Of a stretch of DNA of 64,000 nt, positions 16,845 through 25,053 are shown piece by piece. The stretch is from Akkermansia muciniphila (GTDB taxonomy: Bacteria > Verrucomicrobiota > Verrucomicrobiia > Limisphaerales > SXTU01), in contig CAMCFN010000010.1 in the NCBI GenBank assembly GCA_945874145.1, forward strand, positions 1 through 64,000, written 5' to 3'. A program made the translations under genes and the position numbers. Each line of letters begins with the position of its first letter. Position 1 is the stretch's first letter. The notes beneath the pieces are model-generated. The model did not search any database. It was not told where the DNA came from and saw only the letters and a list, made by a program, of their open reading frames with translations.

Positions 16845-17729
16845 ATGGCAAAGACGCACGCCCAACTATCCGAAACGCACATCCTGGGCGCCCAGACACG
16901 CCAGTGGGTCGTGCGCGCAAACGCAGCCGACCAGCGTGGCTGGCTGCAAGCCGTGCCGGTCTGCCCCGCGCTTGTGCAGCATCAAATTGCCCACCTCGGC
17001 GTCTGCCATGCGGTTGCGCCCTATCGCGTCGTGCGCATGAAACAAAGCGGCACATACTTCCTCGCGTGCTTCGGTGGCAGCGGCCGGCTTCTGGTGGAAG
17101 GCCGCTGGCAGGTCTGCAATGCGGGCACTGCCTGCCTACTGCCGCCGCACATTCTCAACGCTTTTTATGCCGAACCCGGCGCCCCATGGGAATTTGTCTG
17201 GGTGCGCTACGAACAGCCGACCAACCAGCGCCCCATCGCCGGCGCGAGTTCGCCCGTGCTCGCGAAGTTCGACCCCGAGCCGGTGCGCCACGCGGTGCTG
17301 GGCCTGCACTACGAAGCGCAAGGCGCAGCGGTGCCCGCGCAGATGCAGCACTGGGCGGACTTGATCCACGCCTACGTGCTCCGCTTCGCGCGCCCGTGGC
17401 AGGTGGAGGACCGGCTCTGGCTCGTGTGGGAAGGCGTCGCCGCGCATCTCGACGAAGAGTGGACGCTGGAGCGCCTCGCCCGCCTCGCGCACATGAGCAC
17501 GGAGCATTTGCGCCGACTCTGCCACCGCCAGCTCGGCCGCAGCCCGATGCATCAAGTCATCTTCCTCCGCATGAGGCGCGCGGCGGACCTCCTCTCGACC
17601 ACAAACGACAAGGTGGAAACCATCGCCAACGCCGTCGGCTATCAAAACCCCTTCGTCTTCTCGAACACGTTCAAGAAGTGGACCGGCTGGCGGCCCTCGG
17701 AGTTCCCCGGGCGAGCGAAGGAGAAGTAG
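16845..17729 (+). CDS. AraC-family transcriptional regulator
   Basis: The 294-residue protein has an N-terminal cupin-like sensor region (about 20-150) and a C-terminal double helix-turn-helix (about 195-288). The latter contains LERLARLAHMSTEHLRRLCHRQLGRSP and the second helix-turn-helix VETIANAVGYQNPFVFSNTFKKWTG. It is divergent from the PEP-hydrolase-family gene with only 77 bp between starts, so control of that gene is a fair inference. I use ATG 16845 over the TTG two codons upstream. Confidence 0.88.
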   Translation: MAKTHAQLSETHILGAQTRQWVVRANAADQRGWLQAVPVCPALVQHQIAHLGVCHAVAPYRVVRMKQSGTYFLACFGGSGRLLVEGRWQVCNAGTACLLPPHILNAFYAEPGAPWEFVWVRYEQPTNQRPIAGASSPVLAKFDPEPVRHAVLGLHYEAQGAAVPAQMQHWADLIHAYVLRFARPWQVEDRLWLVWEGVAAHLDEEWTLERLARLAHMSTEHLRRLCHRQLGRSPMHQVIFLRMRRAADLLSTTNDKVETIANAVGYQNPFVFSNTFKKWTGWRPSEFPGRAKEK

Positions 17730-17784
17730 CGAAGCTCCCGGAGGCATTGCCGGAAAAGCAAAGCTGCGTAGCAGCAGAACAAAA

Positions 17785-17965
17785 GTAGCCGTGGCTGAAG
17801 CGAGCGAGCGCAACCCACGGTCAGCTCGCAAAGCAAATTTGAACCGCGTAGCGGTGACACGCTCTCCGTCCTCCGACAACAATGTCGAACCGCTACGCGG
17901 TTCACCCAACTCGCGGCCCAATCCGCAGGTTCCGTTCGCGGTGCGAACTTCACCCACGGCTACTG
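17785..17965. mobile_element. Nested inverted-repeat element (MITE-like)
   Basis: The 263-bp gap between the AraC and methyltransferase genes holds a nested palindrome. Outer arms are GTAGCCGTGGCTGAAG near 17785-17800 and CTTCACCCACGGCTAC near 17948-17963 (15 of 16 paired). Inner arms are GAACCGCGTAGCGG near 17840 and CCGCTACGCGGTTC near 17890 (perfect). There is no coding capacity of its own. The size and architecture fit a non-autonomous palindromic element; I see no target-site duplication with certainty. Confidence 0.6.
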
Positions 17966-17992
17966 TTGTCCCACCCCCGACGAGGCTTCCCC

Positions 17993-18820
17993 TCACTTCT
18001 TCTTCTTGCCCCCGCCCATAATCTTCTTCGCCACCTTCACGAGGCCCAGCTTGTGCGGCAGCTTGAAGGCCGGGTGCTCGGCGATGCGCCAATACTCGCG
18101 CGCGGTCGTGCGGAAGACATCGTTGCGGACGAGCGCGTAGAGATAGCCCTTGTAATTCTGGTCGCGCCACGAGCGCATCGGCTCGGTCTGGCTCAGCCGG
18201 CACTTGCCGAACTCAATGACGAACACCGAACTGGGCAAGTTGTAGGCGCGGAACTCTCGGCCCGACGCCTCCAGTTCGTGGATAAGCGTGTCCAGCCCAA
18301 GGTAAATAATGTCGCCGTCATGGAACGCCATCGCACTGTCCGGCCCCATCGCGTTCAGGCAAAAACGCGCGTCACGGAGCATGGCGGTGTCCGTATGCTC
18401 GCCATCAATGAAGCAGAAATCCGGCTTGAACGGTAGGTCCGCCGGCTTGAGCGACTCCGTGCCCTTCTCGATGGGAATGACCTTCTTCACGTCCGCGCCG
18501 GGCACCTTCGCGAGCAGGTCGAGCATGATCTGCGTCGTGACGTGCGAGTAGTCGCCGCCCTTCTCACGTGCGTCGGGCACAAACTTCGGGCGCGGATCAA
18601 TCGAGATGATCTTCGTGCAGCCGGGGTCAGCCACGTAGGACTGTAGTGAGCCGCCCTTGAAGGAACCGATCTCCAAGAAAGTGAACTTGCCGCCCTTCCA
18701 TTGGCGGAACGCACTGTTCAACGCCATAAACGAGCGGCGGTCATCCTCGCTGCTCTGGCTCTCGATGGTCTTGAAGAGCGACAAGTCCTGCTGGTCAATC
18801 TGCTCTTGGATGGTGGGCAT
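17993..18820 (-). CDS. Class I SAM-dependent methyltransferase (CmcI/macrocin-type)
   Basis: The 275-residue protein carries a SAM-binding glycine loop FLEIGSFKGGS (residues about 48-58), an acidic residue after strand 2 (SIDPRPK) and FIDGEHTD, a pattern of the Methyltransf_24/cephalosporin hydroxylase-like group. These methylate sugars or small metabolites. The tail is lysine-rich (GGGKKKK). Start 18820 is the ATG that begins the conserved region; it is divergent from the two-domain lactonase gene. Confidence 0.75.
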   Translation of the reverse strand: MPTIQEQIDQQDLSLFKTIESQSSEDDRRSFMALNSAFRQWKGGKFTFLEIGSFKGGSLQSYVADPGCTKIISIDPRPKFVPDAREKGGDYSHVTTQIMLDLLAKVPGADVKKVIPIEKGTESLKPADLPFKPDFCFIDGEHTDTAMLRDARFCLNAMGPDSAMAFHDGDIIYLGLDTLIHELEASGREFRAYNLPSSVFVIEFGKCRLSQTEPMRSWRDQNYKGYLYALVRNDVFRTTAREYWRIAEHPAFKLPHKLGLVKVAKKIMGGGKKKK

Positions 18821-18908
18821 AGGTGATGTTGGTGCGCGGCAACGTGCCAAGCACGCGAAGTCGGGTAAAGACGGAAATGCCGGGACCGCATGCTACGTCC
18901 AACGCGCC

Positions 18909-20762
18909 ATGCTTCAACTGCGTTCTGTAATCGCCGGGCTCGCGTGCCTCACCTTGCCCCTCTCCGCCGCGTCCATCGCCGACCAGCTTGCCGCCGCCAA
19001 GTGGACTCATCACGCCAAGGCTCCCGGCTACTCTGAAGGCCCGACATGGCTGAATGGCGAAGTCTTCTTCTGCTCCGGCGCGCTGCTCAAGGTGGACAAG
19101 GCTGGCAAGGTCTTCCCCTGGCTCGACATCGGGCCAGCCGGCACGTTCCTCCGCCGCGACCACCAATTGCTCATTGCCGACAACAAGCACAAGGCCCTGC
19201 TAAGTCTCGCCACAAACGTCGTCGTCTCCGTGCTCGCGGACCAGTTCGAAGGCCAACCGCTCAACAGCCTCAACGATCTCACGGTGGACGCGCGCGGGAA
19301 CATCTACTGGACCGACCCCTCCGGGTCCTCCGCCGCCAAACCTGTCGGCAACATCTTTCGCCTCAGCCCAGCCGGGAAAGTCACGCGGGTCGCCACTGGC
19401 TTCGCGTTTCCCAACGGCCTCGACGTGGACCCCGCCAGCCGCTTCCTCTACCTCATCGAATCGCAGTCGAAGAAAATCCTCCGCCTCGCCCTGCCCGCGA
19501 GCGACGATGCGCCGCTCGGCCCGCCGGAGCTTTTCTACGACCTCGGCGGCAGCGGCGGCGATGGCTGCGTGTTCGATGCAGCGGGCAACTTATGGGTCGC
19601 CGACTTCCACCGGCCCGAGACAAAGAAGGGCCGCATCACCGTCCTCAGCCCGGCGGGCCAAGTCCTCGGCCAGCTCGACGTGCCCGCGCAGGTCGTCAGC
19701 AACATCACCTTCGGTGGCGCGAACCACGACGAGATCTTCTGCACCACCGGCACGCCCGACGGGGTCTTCCACGCGAAGGTCGGTGTGAAGGGTTTTACCG
19801 GCCATCCTGGCGTGGAACTGAAACCGCTGCGCACGATCGCCACGCTGCCGCACGAGGGCGCTCACCCCTTGCACGCGCGGCGCTTCGGCGTGCCCGGCAG
19901 CATCGGCATCTCGCGCGGCTGGTATGTCTGGCGGAAGTTCGACCGCGCCACCTGGACCGGCGAGTTCGAGCACGAGGGCAACGGTGAAATTTTCACTGCG
20001 AAGATTCTCCCCTGGGCCACCACCTACCGTCACCTCACCTACGGCGCGCACGTGGACGAACCTCTCCCCGGTGAGCGCGTGAACTGCTTCTTCAATCCCG
20101 ACGGTGACAAGAAACGCGGCTGGCTCGTGCATTACCAGGACGAGCTTTGCCAAATGAAGGGCCACAACCACGCGTGGATCATTCAGTCCGTTAAGTCCGG
20201 TGGCCGCGAGTTCAGTGCGCAAGTCTTCGCCGGTGACAAGCCCTTCGAGGACAAGGCGCGCGACTTCCAACTCGCTGCCGACGCAAAATTCTTCCGCAAC
20301 GGCCAGCGCACCGACGCCCCGGCGCTTAAGACCGGCGACCGCCTCTACTTCACCTGGACCAAGGCCACCGACCGCCGTGTCGTCCATCTCCTCACCGACG
20401 ACGCGAGTCTCGACGCCGTGAAAAAGATCGAAGCCGACGCTGTCGCCGCGCGCATAGCGCAGGAAGGCCTGACCGGCCAGATCGAGGCCATTGAAGGCGA
20501 CACCGTCCACTTCCTCATCCACTCCTCCTACTGGTTTCAGGGCAACCTCTTGAAGCCTGGCCAAGCGGTGCAACTCCGCAACACCGACGCCCAGTTTGCC
20601 CCCATCGGCGACTCCCTCGAAGCCGAGCTGGTGACCCGCAAGAACCTCGGCACCTACGGCTCCGGCGTGAACGAGACCACCCTCAAGCTCAAAAACACCG
20701 CCGATGCCAAGAAGCTCGCCGCTTGGAAGAAGAGCCAGGTCGTGCGCCTCATCGTGAAGTAG
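18909..20762 (+). CDS. Two-domain secreted SMP-30 lactonase-like protein
   Basis: The 617-residue product has a signal peptide (residues 1-21) and an SMP-30/gluconolactonase propeller over about residues 25-330 (GYSEGPTWLNG, NSLNDLTVDARGNIYWTDP, FPNGLDVDPASRFLYLIES, GDGCVFDAAGNLWVADF). A second, unrelated region of about 250 residues, rich in beta strands, carries WKKSQVVRLIVK at the end. The second part resembles stand-alone secreted proteins of Planctomycetes/Verrucomicrobia whose function is not known. The first domain suggests lactone hydrolysis or sugar-acid binding outside the cell. The frame extends upstream to 18657, but that part overlaps the divergent methyltransferase. Confidence 0.75.
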   Translation: MLQLRSVIAGLACLTLPLSAASIADQLAAAKWTHHAKAPGYSEGPTWLNGEVFFCSGALLKVDKAGKVFPWLDIGPAGTFLRRDHQLLIADNKHKALLSLATNVVVSVLADQFEGQPLNSLNDLTVDARGNIYWTDPSGSSAAKPVGNIFRLSPAGKVTRVATGFAFPNGLDVDPASRFLYLIESQSKKILRLALPASDDAPLGPPELFYDLGGSGGDGCVFDAAGNLWVADFHRPETKKGRITVLSPAGQVLGQLDVPAQVVSNITFGGANHDEIFCTTGTPDGVFHAKVGVKGFTGHPGVELKPLRTIATLPHEGAHPLHARRFGVPGSIGISRGWYVWRKFDRATWTGEFEHEGNGEIFTAKILPWATTYRHLTYGAHVDEPLPGERVNCFFNPDGDKKRGWLVHYQDELCQMKGHNHAWIIQSVKSGGREFSAQVFAGDKPFEDKARDFQLAADAKFFRNGQRTDAPALKTGDRLYFTWTKATDRRVVHLLTDDASLDAVKKIEADAVAARIAQEGLTGQIEAIEGDTVHFLIHSSYWFQGNLLKPGQAVQLRNTDAQFAPIGDSLEAELVTRKNLGTYGSGVNETTLKLKNTADAKKLAAWKKSQVVRLIVK

Positions 20763-20822
20763 GACAGCGCGTCCCGCCGGTCTCTCTAATTGTCAGCCTC
20801 CACCCAAGCGGCTCTGTTCAGA

Positions 20823-20854
20823 TGGAGGTCAGGAAAGATGCGCTGACCTATTTT
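20823..20854. repeat. Dispersed repeat, copy 1 (AAGATGC.CTGACCTA unit), terminator-like
   Basis: This copy folds as AGGTCAG (20826-20832) with CTGACCT (20843-20849) followed by ATTTTT, so it can also terminate the lactonase gene on the plus strand. It is a direct repeat of the sequence at 21091-21122; the two share most of a 32-base unit and flank one small gene. Confidence 0.55.
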
Positions 20855-20867
20855 TCGCAACCATCCG

Positions 20868-21080
20868 CTACGGTGCCTGAGCTGGCAGCGACTGACCGTA
20901 AAGTCGCTCGAAGAGGCGGCGTTTGCGCTCGGAATCCGACAGCTCGGCGGGCAGCGAGGCCAGCACCATGCGCCGAGCCGCGTCGAACATCTCGACGCCC
21001 ATGCGAAAACGCTCCGCCCCGGTGCGCGCCATCAGCCGGGTCCGCACGAGTTCGGCGATTTCGGGCGGGGTGTCGGTCAT
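20868..21080 (-). CDS. Small conserved-looking hypothetical protein
   Basis: A 70-residue soluble, helical protein (TDTPPEIAELVRTRLMARTG, then a region ending LFERLYGQ). I do not recognise a named family, but the composition and the ATG after a GT-rich leader look like a real gene. It lies alone between two direct repeats (20823-20854 and 21091-21122) and is transcribed in the same direction as purD. Confidence 0.6.
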   Translation of the reverse strand: MTDTPPEIAELVRTRLMARTGAERFRMGVEMFDAARRMVLASLPAELSDSERKRRLFERLYGQSLPAQAP

Positions 21081-21090
21081 GGCTGCATTC

Positions 21091-21122
21091 TGGAGGGGCA
21101 GGCAAGATGCCCTGACCTACTT
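21091..21122. repeat. Dispersed repeat, copy 2
   Basis: TGGAGGGGCAGGCAAGATGC followed by CCTGACCTAC matches copy 1 at 20823-20854 at most positions. The last bases overlap the stop region of purD. Confidence 0.5.
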
Positions 21123-22409
21123 GAGAGCTTTCGCCGTAATGTCGCGGCGGAAGTGCGCGCCCTCGAAGTGGATTTTTTCCACAGCGGCGTAGGCGGCGTT
21201 GCGGGCGGTGGCGAGGTCTTGGGCCCACGCGGTCACGCCGAGGACACGACCACCTTTGGTCACGGTCTGGCCGTCTTTCTTCGCGGTGCCGGCGTGGAAG
21301 ACTTTGGTGTTCGGCAGCGCGTTCGCGACGTCCAGACCGGTGATGACTTTGCCTTTCGGGTAGCTGCCGGGATAGCCGCCACTGGCCATCACGACGCAGA
21401 CGCTGGCGTTGGTGCTCCAGCGAAGTTCGTGGCTGGCGAGACAGCCCTCGGTGCTGGCGAGGAGGAGTTCCACGAGGTCGTTTTCCAAGCGCGTGAGATA
21501 GACCTGTGTCTCGGGGTCGCCGAAACGGGCGTTGAACTCCAGCACCTTGGGACCGCTCTTGGTGAGCATCACGCCGGGATAGAGCAGACCGCGGAAATCA
21601 ATGCCGTCCGCCGCGCAGCCACGCAGCCACGGCTGGAGGATGGCGTCACCGACGGACTTCAGCTCGGCGTCGGTGAGGAACGGCGCGGGCGAATAGGTGC
21701 CCATGCCGCCGGTGTTGAGGCCGGCGTCGCCGTCGAGGGCGCGTTTGTGGTCCTGCGAGGTGGGGAAGAGCTTTGCGACCTTGCCGTCGCAGAGCGCGTG
21801 CAGGGAAATCTCCATGCCTTCGAGCAGCTCCTGGATGACGATGCGCTGGCCCGCAGCGCCGAAGGATTTGCTCACCATGATTTCGTCCACGGCCTGCTCG
21901 GCATCGCGGACGTTCGTAGTGAGCAGGACGCCTTTGCCGAGCGCGAGGCCGTCGGCCTTCACGGCGCAGCGGCCGTCGAGGCTGGCGGCAAATTGCTTCG
22001 CGGCGACGGGGTCGGTGAAGGTGCCGGACTTGGCAGTCGGGATGCCGTGCCGCTCCATGAAATCCTGTGAGAAGGCCTTGCTGCCCTCGAACTGAGCGGC
22101 CTGCTTGTTAGGCCCCCAAATCTTGAAGCCGTTCGCCTGAAACAAATCCACCACGCCCGCCGCGAGCGGGTTGTCCGGGCCGACGACGGTGAAGTCCGGC
22201 CGCTCCTGCTGCGCGAACGCGAGGAGCTTGGGTAAGTCTTCAGCGGGCACCGGGACGCACTCGATGAGCGCGCCGTTCTGCGCGAGACGTTCCTCGGCGA
22301 TGCCCGCGTTGCCCGGCGCGCACCACATGCGCGTGACGAGCGGGGATTGCGCGAGCTTCCAGACCAGCGCGTGTTCGCGTCCGCCGGAGCCGATGACCAA
22401 GAGTTTCAT
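21117..22409 (-). CDS. purD: Phosphoribosylamine-glycine ligase
   Basis: The 430-residue protein has the complete GAR synthetase layout. It begins with the N-domain GSGGREHALVWKLAQSP, followed by GPDNPLAAGVVD and the ATP-grasp region (KADGLALGKGVLL, GMGTYSPAP, FRGLLYPGVMLT, EFNARFGDPETQ). It catalyses the second step of purine synthesis. Length is typical. No other pur gene is adjacent; the 2-hydroxyacid dehydrogenase lies 54 bp upstream on the same strand. Confidence 0.96.
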   Translation of the reverse strand: MKLLVIGSGGREHALVWKLAQSPLVTRMWCAPGNAGIAEERLAQNGALIECVPVPAEDLPKLLAFAQQERPDFTVVGPDNPLAAGVVDLFQANGFKIWGPNKQAAQFEGSKAFSQDFMERHGIPTAKSGTFTDPVAAKQFAASLDGRCAVKADGLALGKGVLLTTNVRDAEQAVDEIMVSKSFGAAGQRIVIQELLEGMEISLHALCDGKVAKLFPTSQDHKRALDGDAGLNTGGMGTYSPAPFLTDAELKSVGDAILQPWLRGCAADGIDFRGLLYPGVMLTKSGPKVLEFNARFGDPETQVYLTRLENDLVELLLASTEGCLASHELRWSTNASVCVVMASGGYPGSYPKGKVITGLDVANALPNTKVFHAGTAKKDGQTVTKGGRVLGVTAWAQDLATARNAAYAAVEKIHFEGAHFRRDITAKALK

Positions 22410-22463
22410 GCGCGGGGATTGAATCAGGAACGCCGGAAGCCGGCAGCCAGCGAATTACTGAAC

Positions 22464-23414
22464 TCAGTTCACCACGTTCTGCAGCGGACCGGCGAGGAAC
22501 GCGCGGACATTCTCCACCGTGGTTGCCATCAAACGCGCGCGGGCGGCCTTGGCAGCCCAGGCCAGGTGCGGCGTGATGAGGCAATTGCGCGCGGTGAGCA
22601 GCGGGTTGTCGGCTTTGGGCGGCTCCGTGGACAACACGTCCAGCCCGGCTCCGGCGAGCCGGCCAGCGTTCAGCGCGTCCGCCACCGCCGCGTCATCCAG
22701 CAGCGGACCGCGGCTGGTGTTGAGCAGGAAGGCGCTGGGTTTCATCAGCGCGAGGTGGGCGGCGTTCACCAACGCCTTGGTGTCGGGCGTGAGCGGACAG
22801 TGCAAACTTAGCACATCAGCCCGGCGGAAGACGGTTTCCAAATCAGCGAACTCGACGCCCGCCTGCGGGGGCTTCGGCGAACGGCTGGCGGCCAGAATCT
22901 TCATCCCCATGGCGCGGGCAATGTCCGCTGTGGCCTGTCCAATGCGGCCCCAGCCGACGACGCCAAACGTCAACCCATCCAGCTCCAGCAGCGGTTGCCG
23001 CCAATAGCACCAGTCGGCAGATTTCACCCAGTCACCGGCCCGGACTGAGTCCGCGTGCAGGCCGACGCGATGGCAGAGCTCCAGCAGCAGCGCGATGGTG
23101 AGCTGGGCCACGGCACGAGTGCCGTAGAGCGGGACGTTGCTCACCGGGATGCCGCGCTCGCGGGCGGCGGCAGCATCCACGACGTTGAAGCCCGTGGCGG
23201 TGACGGCGATGTAACGGAGCTTGGGCAGTGCGCTGACGACTTCGCGCGGGAGCAGCGCCTTGTTCGTGATCACAATGTCTGCGTCCGCACACCGCGTGGC
23301 GACCTGATCGGGCGGCGTGCGATCGAAGAACGCAACGTCGCCGAGCGCCTTCAAGGCGTCCCAGCTCAAGTCGCCGGGATTGAGCGTGTAACCGTCGAGG
23401 ACAACAATCTTCAT
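22464..23414 (-). CDS. D-2-hydroxyacid dehydrogenase (NAD-binding)
   Basis: A 316-residue protein of the D-isomer specific 2-hydroxyacid dehydrogenase family. The NAD-binding motif GVVGWGRIGQATADIA is at residues 151-166, the catalytic arginine is in LNTSRGPLLDD, and the catalytic His is in ITPHLAWA. It probably reduces hydroxypyruvate, glyoxylate or a related 2-oxoacid. A glycerate kinase is encoded at 30388-31500, but the two are not in one operon. The frame extends upstream, but the ATG at 23414 starts the conserved core. Confidence 0.9.
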   Translation of the reverse strand: MKIVVLDGYTLNPGDLSWDALKALGDVAFFDRTPPDQVATRCADADIVITNKALLPREVVSALPKLRYIAVTATGFNVVDAAAARERGIPVSNVPLYGTRAVAQLTIALLLELCHRVGLHADSVRAGDWVKSADWCYWRQPLLELDGLTFGVVGWGRIGQATADIARAMGMKILAASRSPKPPQAGVEFADLETVFRRADVLSLHCPLTPDTKALVNAAHLALMKPSAFLLNTSRGPLLDDAAVADALNAGRLAGAGLDVLSTEPPKADNPLLTARNCLITPHLAWAAKAARARLMATTVENVRAFLAGPLQNVVN

Positions 23415-23482
23415 GTGCGGAAGTGAAACCGACCGGAGGCGGGGGAGGAAGACTGAAAGAATTTCAGCCAGCAGTGTGAAGT

Positions 23483-23578
23483 GGAGCGCGGCATTCATGC
23501 CGCTTCACGGAGCTACGTTCTTGGTATCTGAATGAACCGCTGCCTGCGGACGTTGAAGCGGCCTGAAGGCCGCGCTCC
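23483..23578. repeat. REPIN-like pair of inverted repeats, locus 1
   Basis: GGAGCGCGGCATTCATGCCG... (23483-23507) and its inverted partner (23554-23578, TGAAGCGGCCTGAAGGCCG...) differ at only two positions of 25. Related pairs occur between genes at 38543-38641 and 56140-56254. They fill the gap between the 2-hydroxyacid dehydrogenase and the first DUF1080 gene. Confidence 0.65.
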
Positions 23579-23591
23579 CGGTGCTCCGCTA

Positions 23592-24290
23592 TCACTTGCT
23601 CACGCGCAGCTTCACGTTTCGGAACCAGCACTCGTCATTGTGGTCCGTGAGCAGGATGTGGCCGGTCACCTTGGTGCCGAAGTCCTCGACCTTCTTGAAC
23701 TTGCTTTTCGCCACGGCCTCCTTGAGCGCCGCGCTGCCGAGCTCGTATTCGAGCACCTTCGCGCCGTTGAGCCAGTGCTGGACGGCGCTGCCCTTCACGA
23801 CCACGCGGGAGGCATTCCACTCGCCGACCGGCTTGATGGGCTTGTCCGGCGCGGGCGGCAGCACGTCGTAATAGGCCGCCGTCTGGCGGTGCGGGCCGAT
23901 CTTGCCGTCGGGATGGCCGTCGTCATCGAGCATCTGATACTCGTGACCGACGGCGGACTTGCGCGCCTCGGTGATGAAATACTTGATGCCGTTGTTGCCG
24001 TTCTTGGCGATGCGCCACTCCCAGGACAACTCCCAGTCAACGCTGCCGCTGACGGGCTGCTCCGTCATGATGTCGCCACCGGAAATCTTCGCCTGCTTCT
24101 TGAGCAAGCCGTCCTCCACGATCCAGCCGGCACCGATCTTTCCGCCCTCCTTGTAAGTGCGCCAGCCGGTGAGCGACTTGCCGTCGAAGAGCAGCCGCCA
24201 GCCCGCTTGTTTCTCGGCGTCCGTGAGCGTGTTCAAGTCGGCGGCAACGGCGGTGGCGGCCAGGGCGAGGAGGGCGAGGAGAGCTTTCAT
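23592..24290 (-). CDS. DUF1080 (3-keto-disaccharide hydrolase-like) secreted protein
   Basis: A 232-residue protein with a signal peptide (residues 1-18) and a DUF1080 domain: GWRLLFDGKSLTGWRTY, DWELSWEWRIAKNGNNGIKYF, WNASRVVVKGSAVQHWLNGAKVLEYE. DUF1080 members are concanavalin-like secreted proteins; some cleave 3-keto-disaccharides or glycosides. It is tandem with a homologue 30 bp upstream on the same strand, so the two likely act together on extracellular sugars. Confidence 0.87.
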   Translation of the reverse strand: MKALLALLALAATAVAADLNTLTDAEKQAGWRLLFDGKSLTGWRTYKEGGKIGAGWIVEDGLLKKQAKISGGDIMTEQPVSGSVDWELSWEWRIAKNGNNGIKYFITEARKSAVGHEYQMLDDDGHPDGKIGPHRQTAAYYDVLPPAPDKPIKPVGEWNASRVVVKGSAVQHWLNGAKVLEYELGSAALKEAVAKSKFKKVEDFGTKVTGHILLTDHNDECWFRNVKLRVSK

Positions 24291-24320
24291 GGCGGTGAGA
24301 TGGAAGTGGGGCAGGTCCGT

Positions 24321-25007
24321 TCAGAGTTTCCGCGAGCGGATGTTCCGATACCAGACTTCCTCGCCGTGGTGCTGGAGGACGATGCGGCCCTCGGGCTGCT
24401 CCATGAAGCCGGCCCAGCCCTTGAACTTGCTGGTCTCCAGCATCGCCTTGATCTCCGGGCTGCCCCACTTGTAGGTGGCGATCTGGGTGTCGTTGAGCCA
24501 GTGCTCGACGTTGCCGCCCTTGATGACGAGGCGGGACTTGTTCCACTCGCCCGCGGGCTTGTAGGTCTTTTCCTTCATGCCCTTGCCGATGAGGTCGTAG
24601 AGCGAGCCGGCGGTCCGCTTCGGGAAGTTCGCCTTGCCGTCCGGATGCTTCTCGTCATCCAGCACCTGCATCTCAGGACCGGTGGAGTAGGCAGGCTTGC
24701 CGGGAATCTCCTTCACGCGGTAGATGATGCCGCTGTTGCCGCCGGGGGAAACCTTCCATTCGCACTCGAACTCGAAATCCGCATAAACCTGCTCGGTGGC
24801 GAGGTCCACGGGCTTGCCGCCAGCGGAGCGGGGGATGGTCTTGATGGCACCGTCTTCGATCTTCCACGCCTCGTTGGGGAAGGTCGTCTGGTTGTAGCCG
24901 CGGAGTCCGTTCACGGCCTTGCCGTCGAAGTGGACGACCCACGCGCCGGGATCGGCGGCAAGCGCGGTGAGCGTGGAGGTGAGGACGAGGAGAAGAGTCG
25001 CTTTCAT
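24321..25007 (-). CDS. DUF1080 (3-keto-disaccharide hydrolase-like) secreted protein
   Basis: A 228-residue paralogue of the downstream gene, with signal peptide MKATLLLVLTSTLTALAA. DUF1080 motifs are WVVHFDGKAVNGLRGY, FECEWKVSPGGNSGIIYRV and WNKSRLVIKGGNVEHWLND. The two proteins are diverged, so this is an old tandem duplication. The ATG at 25007 begins the signal peptide; the longer frame is not needed. A PfkB-type sugar kinase follows upstream on the same strand. Confidence 0.87.
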   Translation of the reverse strand: MKATLLLVLTSTLTALAADPGAWVVHFDGKAVNGLRGYNQTTFPNEAWKIEDGAIKTIPRSAGGKPVDLATEQVYADFEFECEWKVSPGGNSGIIYRVKEIPGKPAYSTGPEMQVLDDEKHPDGKANFPKRTAGSLYDLIGKGMKEKTYKPAGEWNKSRLVIKGGNVEHWLNDTQIATYKWGSPEIKAMLETSKFKGWAGFMEQPEGRIVLQHHGEEVWYRNIRSRKL

Positions 25008-25053
25008 TTTAAGTTGGTTGTTAGGACGACAGACAGGGGCGGCAGGTGACAAT

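Noticed and set aside
17136-18203. 355-codon minus-strand frame across the AraC gene, repeat element and methyltransferase end
   Set aside because: It crosses a palindromic element and two real genes, and no domain is visible; the frame is open only because of high GC.
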